This document shows positions 8,380-15,122 of a stretch of 55,739 nt of DNA, piece after piece. The stretch is taken from NCBI GenBank assembly GCA_030426955.1, contig JAUHXS010000015.1:1-55739 (forward strand), given 5' to 3'. The translations under genes and the position numbers were made by a program. The DNA comes from Bacteroidia bacterium (GTDB taxonomy: Bacteria > Bacteroidota > Bacteroidia > Chitinophagales > JAUHXS01). The notes under the pieces were generated by a model. The model saw nothing but the letters and a program-made list of their open reading frames with translations, made no database searches and was not told where the DNA came from. Positions within the stretch are counted from its first letter, which is position 1. Each line of letters opens with the position of its first letter.

Positions 8380-9612
8380 ATGAAAGTAAAACTACCTCAA
8401 AATCCTATTTTACGTTTTCCTAAGTATCAAGAAGATTGGCAACATTTAAAACTAAATCAAATACTCTCTGAACATAAAACTCGGAATTCTGATAATAAAT
8501 TCAGTGAGGTTTTTTCCGTTGCTAAAAGCAAAGGAGTAATAAATCAAATTGAACATTTGGGCAGGTCATATGCTTCTGACACAATCATAAACTATAAGGT
8601 CGTTTTTCCAAATGACGTAGTATATACAAAAAGTCCTACAGCTGGTTTTCCTTTTGGGATTATTAAACAAAATCATCTCGAAAGAACAGGAGTAGTTTCA
8701 GTTCTATATGCGGTTTTCAAGCCTAAGAGCACGGAAATTGGACATTTAATAGAAATCTATTTTTCATCTGAAATTAACACCTACAATTATCTTGTTCCAC
8801 TTGTTCATAGAGGTGCTAAGAACACAATGAACATAGGCAATAGCGCTTTTTTGAATGGAGTTAAAATTGCCATTCCTTCAAATACAGAAGAACAAAAAAA
8901 GCTTGTACAATTTTTATCACTATTTGACAACCTAATAATTAATCTATATGACAAAAAGGAATTATTGGAAAATTACAAAGCAGGATTAATTCAAAATATT
9001 TTTAGTCAAAACTTTCGATTTAAAGACGGAAAAGGAAAGGACTATCCCAATTGGAAAACTTACCCTGTTCGAAAAATACTTAAAAGATTTAGCAATCCTG
9101 TCAATATAGAGCTCGATAGACCTTATTCGCAAATTGGTATTCGATCTCATGGAAAGGGTATATTCTATAAAGAACCGGTCTCAGGAGAATCTTTAGGGAA
9201 TAAGAGAATTTTTTGGATAGAAGAAAACAAACTAATTCTTAACATAGTGTTTGCTTGGGAAAGGGCTGTCTCAAAAACTACTGCTTATGAAATTGGTATG
9301 GTAGCGTCACATAGATTCCCAATGTATGAACCAGTTGACGAATTACTTGATTTAGATTTCATTCTCCATTTCTTTTTAACACCAAAAGGGAAATCTTTAT
9401 TAGAATTAGCTTCTCCTGGCGGAGCTGGACGGAATAAAACTTTGGGACAAGCAGAGTTCGAAAAATTGAAAATCTCTATTCCCTCAAAAAGTGAACAAAT
9501 TAAAATCTCAAAATTCCTCAAGGAAATTGACAAAGAAATTGAGGTAACCTCTGAACGAATAGAACAAACTGAACTTTTTAAAAAAGGGCTCCTACAAAAA
9601 ATGTTTTGTTAA
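8380..9612 (+). CDS. hsdS: Type I restriction-modification specificity subunit, HsdS
   Basis: A 410-aa protein with two target-recognition domains (roughly residues 15-170 and 220-370), each followed by a helical conserved region (EEQKKLVQFLSLFDNLI and SEQIKISKFLKEIDKEI) that packs against HsdM. The C-terminal LFKKGLLQKMF matches the usual HsdS ending. The two domains should set a bipartite recognition sequence, which cannot be read from sequence alone. The gene is intact. It lies one base after hsdM and 3 bp before the Abi_C-like gene. Confidence 0.93.
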   Translation: MKVKLPQNPILRFPKYQEDWQHLKLNQILSEHKTRNSDNKFSEVFSVAKSKGVINQIEHLGRSYASDTIINYKVVFPNDVVYTKSPTAGFPFGIIKQNHLERTGVVSVLYAVFKPKSTEIGHLIEIYFSSEINTYNYLVPLVHRGAKNTMNIGNSAFLNGVKIAIPSNTEEQKKLVQFLSLFDNLIINLYDKKELLENYKAGLIQNIFSQNFRFKDGKGKDYPNWKTYPVRKILKRFSNPVNIELDRPYSQIGIRSHGKGIFYKEPVSGESLGNKRIFWIEENKLILNIVFAWERAVSKTTAYEIGMVASHRFPMYEPVDELLDLDFILHFFLTPKGKSLLELASPGGAGRNKTLGQAEFEKLKISIPSKSEQIKISKFLKEIDKEIEVTSERIEQTELFKKGLLQKMFC

Positions 9613-9615
9613 GGT

Positions 9616-10254
9616 ATGAAGCAGACCAAAGACATACTAAAACAGCTTGAAAGTCAATACACCAATATTGAGTATTACTATGTAATCGTTGAAAAAATCG
9701 AAGAAAACGTAGATTCAAATCCTGATATTGCTATCGAAAGTTGTAAGTCCTTATTAGAAGGGATTTCAAAATTCATTTGGAAGCAAATCGATACTTCTTA
9801 TGACGCTGTAAAAGTGGACAAAATGGATTTTCATCCCTTGGTTAGAGGAGCAGTAAACGAGCTATCTAATTTTAATGAAGACTTGGAAGTAGATTTTGTC
9901 AATAAGATTAACAAACTCATTGTTTCTATTGGAGAAGTAAGAAACCGAAGAGGCGATATCTCACATGGCAGATTATCGCCAAAAGAGTATTTCAGCGATA
10001 CCCACTTTTCCAATTTGGTAATGAACATTACTGACAATATGCTTTCTTATATACTTCATTGCTTTTCAAAAGTGAGTATTGTAAAGGAACTAGAATATGC
10101 GGACAATCCAGATTTTAACGAAAAACTGGACTTGGAGAATCCTTTTGGATTTTTGAGTTATAGCAAGGCATTATTCGAACAAGATCAAGTAGCCTATGAA
10201 CAGGAACTACAAGATTATTTAGATACAAAAGAAACAGAAGAAATAGATGTCTAG
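9616..10254 (+). CDS. Abi_C-domain (abortive-infection family) protein inside the hsd locus
   Basis: A 212-aa cytoplasmic protein. IAIESCKSLLEGISKFIW and VRNRRGDISHGR are hallmarks of the abortive-infection C-terminal (Abi_C/HEPN-like) family, in which a conserved RN...GDxxHG element may be part of a HEPN RNase-type site. It overlaps hsdR by 8 bases, so its translation is coupled to the restriction subunit. Similar genes occur in other type I loci, so it could be a back-up growth-arrest effector or an accessory to the complex. Which of these applies is inference. Confidence 0.72.
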   Translation: MKQTKDILKQLESQYTNIEYYYVIVEKIEENVDSNPDIAIESCKSLLEGISKFIWKQIDTSYDAVKVDKMDFHPLVRGAVNELSNFNEDLEVDFVNKINKLIVSIGEVRNRRGDISHGRLSPKEYFSDTHFSNLVMNITDNMLSYILHCFSKVSIVKELEYADNPDFNEKLDLENPFGFLSYSKALFEQDQVAYEQELQDYLDTKETEEIDV

Positions 10255-13153
10255 GCAGTCAGAACAAATATTAGAGGAGCAATTGATTGCCCAGCTTCAA
10301 AAACTGGGATACAGTTATGCTGTAATCAATAGTGAGAAAGATTTAATCATCAATCTCAAAGCTCAGTTAGAAAAACATAACAACATCTCTTTTTCCAAAA
10401 CAGAATTTGAGAAAGTGTTGAACCTCCTAAGCAAAGGTTCTGTTTTTGATAAATCAAAAACGCTTAAACAAAAGCAACATATCATCCGTGATAATGGAGA
10501 CAACCTCTATTTTGAATTTCTGAATACAGAGCATTGGTGTCAAAATCAATATCAAGTAACTAACCAAGTAAGTCAAGAAGGCAAATACAAAAACCGCTAT
10601 GATGTAACAATTTTGATAAATGGTTTGCCATTGGTACAAATCGAATTAAAGCGTAGAGGTTTAGAGTTGAAAGAAGCGTTTAACCAAATCAATCGCTATC
10701 AGCGTCATTCATTTGGAGCAAATACGGCTTTGTATCAATACGTCCAAATATTCATTATCAGTAATGGTGTAAACACAAAGTATTATGCCAATAACAGAAA
10801 CCAAAGTTTCAAACAAACCTTTTACTGGACGGATGTAGAAAATAAACGCCAAACGAATATTCTCAATGGCTTTACCGATACATTTTTAGAGCCTTGCCAT
10901 ATCAGTAAAATGATTTGCAAGTACATTGTATTAAATGAGGCTTACAAAATCCCAATGGTGCTTCGCCCCTATCAGTTTTATGCGGTAGAAGCACTCATTG
11001 AAAGAGTTAAGAATTCTACGAAGAATGGTTATATCTGGCATACCACAGGTTCAGGAAAAACGCTGACCAGTTTTAAAGCTAGTCAAATCTTGATGAATCT
11101 TCCGCAAGTTCACAAAGTAGTTTTTGTGGTAGATAGAAAAGACCTGGATTATCAGACTACCAAAGAATTCAACAGCTTCAGCGAAGGGTGTATTGATGGG
11201 ACGGACAATACCAAAAATCTAGTCAATCAGTTTGCAGGAACCTATGTAGATAAGAAAGGAGAAGCTAAGAATTCAAAGCTAATTGTTACCACAATTCAAA
11301 AACTCAATACAGCAATTACTAAGTTGAAATACGAAGGTAAAATGGCTGACCTAAAAGATAAACGGATCATCTTCATTTTTGATGAATGTCACAGAAGTCA
11401 GTTTGGGGAAACGCATAAACGCATCAAGGAATTTTTCAATAACAGTCAGATGTTTGGGTTTACAGGTACGCCAATCTTTGCTGATAATGCTGCCAAAAAT
11501 GAATTGGGCAAAAGAACCACAAAAGACCTATTTGAAGACTGCCTGCATAAGTATGTGATTACAGATGCCATCAAAGATGAAAACGTACTCAAGTTTTCAG
11601 TGGAATACGTTGGTCGTTATAAACGTAAAGAATCAGCTACTGAAATCGACATTGAGGTAGAAGACATTGATACGAAAGAGTTGATGGAAGATGAAACCCG
11701 TTTAGAAAAAATAACGGATTATATCATTGCCAATCATCATCGTAAAACACATAGCAAAGAATTCACCGCTATGTTTTGTATCAACAATGTGCCGACCCTC
11801 ATTAAGTATGTGGACTTATTCAAAAAGAAAAAGGCTGAAGGTCTTCACAACTTGAACATAGCAACCATATTCAGTTATGGAGCTAACGAAGATGATGCAG
11901 ATGCGAATGGATTTATCAATTTTGAAAAGGCTTTTGACAATGTTGATTTAAATGTAGTAGCAGAAGATGGCCCAGAGTATCAAAGAAGCGTTCATCATCG
12001 TGAAAAATTGGACGAATACATTGAGGATTACAATCAACTTTTTGATTCAAAGTATAGTACGAAAGACAGTCAAGATTTTTACAATTATTACAACGACATT
12101 TCCAAGAAAGTTAAGGAACGAAAGATTGACATTTTAATAGTAGTCAATATGTTCCTTACAGGTTTTGATAGTCCAACATTGAATACCATGTATGTGGACA
12201 AAAACTTGAGATATCATGGATTGATTCAGGCTTACTCAAGGACAAACCGAATCTTGAATGAGCAGAAATCTCAAGGAAATATTGTAGCGTTTAGAAATCT
12301 CAAAAATCGCACTGACGAAGCAATTACTTTGTTCAGTAACAAAGAGGCAATTGAAGTAATTATCATGAAGCCTTATGAGGATTACACTGCGAAATTTGAT
12401 GAAGCCTATCAGCATTTGTTAGAACTTACGCCAACAACTGATAGTGTAAATGATCTAGAAACAGAAGATGACGAACTAAACTTTATCAAGGCGTTCCGTG
12501 ACTTGATGAGAATTAAAAACATCCTAACAGCTTTTTCAGACTTCAAATGGGATGATTTGGAAATGACTGAACAACTCTTTGAAGATTTCAAAAGCAAATA
12601 CCTTGACTTACATGATAAAGTAAAAAGCAACAACCAAAAAGAGAAAGTTTCAATTCTAGAAGATGTTGACTTTGAATTGGAGTTAATTCATCGTGATGAA
12701 ATAAATGTTTCATACATCATCCAACTGTTAATCAAGCTTAAGTCTCAAACTCAAAAAGACACAACCAAAGCGGAACAGGAAATATTCAACTTATTGAGTA
12801 CAGAAACAACGCTCAGAAGTAAACGAGAATTGATTGAAAAATTCATCCAAGAGAATTTGCCAGTAATTGAAGATTCTTTAGAAGTTGAACCTGCTTTTGA
12901 TAAATACTGGAACGAAGAACAACAGAAAGCTTTTGAAAAGTTGGTTGCAGAAGAAAATCTATCAGCCGAAAAAACAGAAAAATTGATTGAAGATTACCTC
13001 TTTGCTGAGAGAGAACCTTTAAGAGATGAAGTCTTAGAATTGATTGAAGGTGAAAAACCAAGTTTACTGCAACGAAAAAAGCTAGGAGACAGAATACTTA
13101 AACGAATAACTGATTTCGTAGAAACCTTTATACATGGAATGTCAGGACAATAA
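10247..13153 (+). CDS. hsdR: Type I restriction endonuclease subunit, HsdR
   Basis: A 968-aa protein. The N-terminal nuclease domain has D119 and E133-L-K135 (the PD-(D/E)xK site). The SF2 translocase motor follows: Walker A G268-S-G-K-T272, DEAD-box variant D379-E-C-H382, and FTGTP as motif III. The C-terminal helical part is the HsdM/S-binding region. It translocates DNA and cuts away from unmethylated sites. All catalytic residues are present, so the R-M system appears complete. The stop is directly followed by a type 2 spacer element. Confidence 0.95.
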   Translation: MSRQSEQILEEQLIAQLQKLGYSYAVINSEKDLIINLKAQLEKHNNISFSKTEFEKVLNLLSKGSVFDKSKTLKQKQHIIRDNGDNLYFEFLNTEHWCQNQYQVTNQVSQEGKYKNRYDVTILINGLPLVQIELKRRGLELKEAFNQINRYQRHSFGANTALYQYVQIFIISNGVNTKYYANNRNQSFKQTFYWTDVENKRQTNILNGFTDTFLEPCHISKMICKYIVLNEAYKIPMVLRPYQFYAVEALIERVKNSTKNGYIWHTTGSGKTLTSFKASQILMNLPQVHKVVFVVDRKDLDYQTTKEFNSFSEGCIDGTDNTKNLVNQFAGTYVDKKGEAKNSKLIVTTIQKLNTAITKLKYEGKMADLKDKRIIFIFDECHRSQFGETHKRIKEFFNNSQMFGFTGTPIFADNAAKNELGKRTTKDLFEDCLHKYVITDAIKDENVLKFSVEYVGRYKRKESATEIDIEVEDIDTKELMEDETRLEKITDYIIANHHRKTHSKEFTAMFCINNVPTLIKYVDLFKKKKAEGLHNLNIATIFSYGANEDDADANGFINFEKAFDNVDLNVVAEDGPEYQRSVHHREKLDEYIEDYNQLFDSKYSTKDSQDFYNYYNDISKKVKERKIDILIVVNMFLTGFDSPTLNTMYVDKNLRYHGLIQAYSRTNRILNEQKSQGNIVAFRNLKNRTDEAITLFSNKEAIEVIIMKPYEDYTAKFDEAYQHLLELTPTTDSVNDLETEDDELNFIKAFRDLMRIKNILTAFSDFKWDDLEMTEQLFEDFKSKYLDLHDKVKSNNQKEKVSILEDVDFELELIHRDEINVSYIIQLLIKLKSQTQKDTTKAEQEIFNLLSTETTLRSKRELIEKFIQENLPVIEDSLEVEPAFDKYWNEEQQKAFEKLVAEENLSAEKTEKLIEDYLFAEREPLRDEVLELIEGEKPSLLQRKKLGDRILKRITDFVETFIHGMSGQ

Positions 13154-13154
13154 A

Positions 13155-13221
13155 GCCAACGCAAGTTCAAGCACATTGCAATCCTCGTTCCTGCGGTTGC
13201 AAAGAGCTTTCTCGCCAACGC
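13155..13221. repeat. Type 2 palindromic spacer element, copy 4
   Basis: GCCAACGC at both ends (13155-13162 and 13214-13221), AAGC (13169-13172)/GCTT (13206-13209) and TTGCAA (13176-13181)/TTGCAA (13197-13202). It begins 2 bp after the hsdR stop, as copy 2 begins at the DUF1016 stop. It may also end transcription. Confidence 0.65.
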
Positions 13222-13255
13222 TGAAAAACGAAATGAATAAAATAAAAACGGCATA

Positions 13256-13316
13256 CAACAATGTGTATAGTGCATAGCACCCTGCGGGATGCTACGACAC
13301 CATACACGGAACGTTG
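13256..13316. repeat. Type 1 attC-like folded element D (clearest copy)
   Basis: A 61-bp element. CAAC (13256-13259)/GTTG (13313-13316), GTGTAT (13263-13268)/ATACAC (13302-13307), then a tight inner hairpin TAGCA-CCC-TGC-GGG-A-TGCTA (about 13274-13293). Unequal unpaired spacers lie between end box and inner stem, as in integron attC sites. No gene lies in 13154-13739; the rest of that stretch is the 43-bp repeat, element F and the parD promoter. Confidence 0.65.
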
Positions 13317-13354
13317 AAACACATTCGGCAAAGCCGACCTTAATCCTTTCGTCC
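13312..13354. repeat. 43-bp repeat, copy 1, with hairpin partner
   Basis: Identical to 14416-14458. Its first 15 bases (CGTTGAAACACATTC) are nearly the perfect complement of GAATGTGTTTCAATG (13382-13396), so 13312-13396 can form a long hairpin between element D and element F. Both copies directly continue the GTTG end of a type 1 element. Confidence 0.85.
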
Positions 13355-13391
13355 TCCTTCGTCGGACTTTCAGTCTTAAGGGAATGTGTTT

Positions 13392-13668
13392 CAATGTCGA
13401 GCTAAACCAAATTGCTTCTCCGCTACTCTCCTCTTGCTCGCCTTTGCCGGACTTCGAGTCAAAACGTGTTCCAACAAAACGTTAAACGCAATTTGATTCC
13501 ACATCTCGAACTTTTCAAATTACATAAGTTGAGTTGTTACGTTCATTCCATGAACTACAAACTGACAATGCTCAATGTCCAGCGGAAAGTATTTACATTT
13601 CGCATTGTCTATCAACTTTTGTAATTTTCGTTCTCAATGCGGAACTACGTTTAGCTCGACATTGTGTG
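13392..13668. repeat. Element F, copy 2: long inverted-repeat element containing the 131-bp repeat
   Basis: CAATGTCGAGCTAAA (13392-13406) is the exact reverse complement of TTTAGCTCGACATTG (13650-13664), enclosing about 240 bp. A second internal pair is CAAATTGC (13408-13415)/GCAATTTG (about 13488-13495). Bases 13538-13668 repeat 1-131 exactly. Read on the - strand the element starts ACACAATGTCGAG and ends GACATTGAAAC, resembling a type 1 element in reverse orientation. Confidence 0.75.
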
Positions 13669-13690
13669 TAATTTGAGCGAAAATCCAAAA

Positions 13691-13721
13691 GTTTGATTTT
13701 TTACCAAAATTTGGTATATTT
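13691..13721 (+). promoter_or_regulatory. parDE promoter with palindromic operator
   Basis: TTTG (13691-13694), 19-bp spacer, TATATTTG (13714-13721): a textbook Bacteroidota promoter. The palindrome TACCAAA-A-TTTGGTA (13701-13715) sits in the spacer and overlaps the -7 box by 2 bp, the expected position for repression by ParD or the ParDE complex. Confidence 0.75.
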
Positions 13722-13739
13722 GATTGAAATTAAAAAGAA

Positions 13740-13988
13740 ATGAAAAATACATCAATATCGCTCGGAAATTATTTTGACCAGTTCATACAAACCCAAGTTT
13801 CTGCTGGACGATACAAAAATGTAAGCGAAGTAATCAGAGCTGGACTTCGACTTTTGGAAAATGAGGAAAGTAAAGTAATTGCGTTAAGAAATGCTATTCA
13901 AGAAGGAGTTGATAGCGGAATTGCTCACGATTTTGACCCCAAAAAAAATCTTGAGGAATTAAAAGCTAAACGCAGAAAGAATGGCTAA
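13740..13988 (+). CDS. parD: ParD-family antitoxin
   Basis: An 82-aa protein. The N-terminal 45 residues (NTSISLGNYFDQFI, NVSEVIRAGLRLL) are a ribbon-helix-helix DNA-binding domain. The acidic/basic C-terminal tail (FDPKKNLEELKAKRR) is the usual ParE-wrapping segment. It neutralises ParE and represses the operon through the palindrome at 13701-13715. It overlaps parE by 8 bases, so the two are translationally coupled. Confidence 0.93.
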   Translation: MKNTSISLGNYFDQFIQTQVSAGRYKNVSEVIRAGLRLLENEESKVIALRNAIQEGVDSGIAHDFDPKKNLEELKAKRRKNG

Positions 13989-14280
13989 ATATGAATTGAC
14001 CAACAAAGCCGTAGCAGACTTGAACGGAATTTGGGAATATACGCTCGAAAATTGGTCGGAAAATCAAGCCGATAGATATTACGATATGCTTCTGGATATT
14101 TGCCAAGACATTGCTAATAATCCAGAATTAGGAAAAAACTATGACGGAATTAAACCTGAACTTTTCGGACTGAAAGCAAACCGACACGTAATATTCTATC
14201 GAAAATCAGAAGTAAATCCAATCGAAATAACGAGAATTTTGCACGAACGAATGGATTTGAAAAAAAGAATAACCGAATAA
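13981..14280 (+). CDS. parE: ParE-family toxin (RelE/ParE superfamily)
   Basis: A 99-aa protein of the usual ParE length. ELTNKAVADLNGIWEYT at the N-terminus, NPELGKNYDGI in the centre and KANRHVIFYR...ILHERMD near the C-terminus are typical ParE features. ParE toxins usually poison DNA gyrase; some relatives cut mRNA instead, and which applies here cannot be told. The gene is intact and followed directly by type 1 element E. Toxin-antitoxin cassettes are a known stabilising content of chromosomal integrons, which fits the attC-like flanks. Confidence 0.92.
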   Translation: MAKYELTNKAVADLNGIWEYTLENWSENQADRYYDMLLDICQDIANNPELGKNYDGIKPELFGLKANRHVIFYRKSEVNPIEITRILHERMDLKKRITE

Positions 14281-14295
14281 TAAAAAAACTACACC

Positions 14296-14420
14296 CAACA
14301 TTGGCTATAAGTAATTGCTTGCTCTCGCCTACTTCTGAAAATCCTCGCGGATTTTCAGTTTGGTGCGTATTTGCAAAGTTAAGTGCTAAACTACGCAACT
14401 ACTCATAGCCGAGACCGTTG
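14296..14420. repeat. Type 1 attC-like folded element E
   Basis: CAAC (14296-14299)/GTTG (14417-14420). GGCTATAAGTAATTGC (14303-14318) pairs with GCAACTACTCATAGCC (14395-14410) with two mismatches. An apical perfect hairpin CTGAAAATCC-TCGC-GGATTTTCAG lies at 14335-14358. It has the same plan and nearly the same length as element A (125 vs 130 bp). Confidence 0.65.
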
Positions 14421-14458
14421 AAACACATTCGGCAAAGCCGACCTTAATCCTTTCGTCC
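14416..14458. repeat. 43-bp repeat, copy 2 (right edge of the island)
   Basis: Identical to 13312-13354; similarity fades after about 14,470. Beyond it the sequence passes to conserved housekeeping genes on the opposite strand, so this is the likely right boundary of the accessory region. Bases 14,470-14,555 hold no recognisable feature. Confidence 0.8.
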
Positions 14459-14555
14459 CTCCTTCGATATTCGTTCGCCTCCAGTTGGGTTAATTCCTGC
14501 TAATTTTGAGGCACTAGTAACAAATGATGCCCAAAATACTTTACACAAAAAACAA

Positions 14556-15122
14556 CTATTCCCTTATAATCTGAATTCCCCCGGATTCATTTACCTTAAC
14601 AATTCTTGAAGGTTGATTAACAGGCTCATCATCAAACGAAGGATCGACAATATAGTCCACTTGTTCTTTTATCTCATCAACTATATCAACAAACATTTTG
14701 GGAGCATCAAAACCAGATATATTTGCCGATGTAGAAACAATTGGCTTCTTAAATTTCTTAAGCAACTCTATACAAAATGAATTGTTTTTGGGTATTCTCA
14801 TAGCTAACGTTCCATCGCTTGCAACCAGGTTTTCTGGCAAATCTTTTGCTCCAGATAAGATAATACTAGTTGGACTATCATATTCACTATTGACATCACT
14901 TAAATTGTTAGGCAACTGTTTAAAATAACTTTTTACATGATTCAAGTCAGACATCAATACAATGCAACTCTTACTATCTGGTCTTTTTTTGATATCATAA
15001 ATTTTTCGAACTGCATCGCTATTTGTTGCATCACAACCTATCCCCCATATTGTATCAGTTGGATATAAAATCACGCCACCTGTTTCCAATATCCCGATTA
15101 CTTTATTAATTTCTTCAATCAT
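14556..15122 (-). CDS. tsaC: L-threonylcarbamoyladenylate synthase (TsaC/Sua5/YrdC family)
   Basis: A 188-aa protein, the short YrdC/TsaC form without the Sua5 extension. LYPTDTIWGIGCDA, the IKKRPDSKSCIVLM segment that binds ATP/threonine, and STSANISG are family signatures. It makes threonylcarbamoyl-AMP from threonine, bicarbonate and ATP, the first step of the t6A modification at position 37 of ANN-decoding tRNAs. Its start overlaps the end of dprA by 4 bases (15119-15122), so the two are co-transcribed; these families are often neighbours in bacteria. Confidence 0.92.
   Translation of the reverse strand: MIEEINKVIGILETGGVILYPTDTIWGIGCDATNSDAVRKIYDIKKRPDSKSCIVLMSDLNHVKSYFKQLPNNLSDVNSEYDSPTSIILSGAKDLPENLVASDGTLAMRIPKNNSFCIELLKKFKKPIVSTSANISGFDAPKMFVDIVDEIKEQVDYIVDPSFDDEPVNQPSRIVKVNESGGIQIIRE

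Noticed and set aside
9616-10254. Second specificity or methyltransferase subunit between hsdS and hsdR
   Set aside because: There are no target-recognition or SAM motifs; the Abi_C-type RN...GDISHG pattern is a better match.
13412-13624. Open frame upstream of parD
   Set aside because: It lies within inverted-repeat element F; the same bases are part of the 131-bp repeat in another context.
588-14458. Possible CRISPR array or insertion sequence made of the recurring spacer elements
   Set aside because: The elements are irregularly spaced, differ in sequence and lie between genes; no cas gene or transposase is present.
14281-14555. tRNA gene as island attachment site near the right edge
   Set aside because: The folded sequence is a long attC-like hairpin with no cloverleaf, anticodon arm or T-loop consensus.
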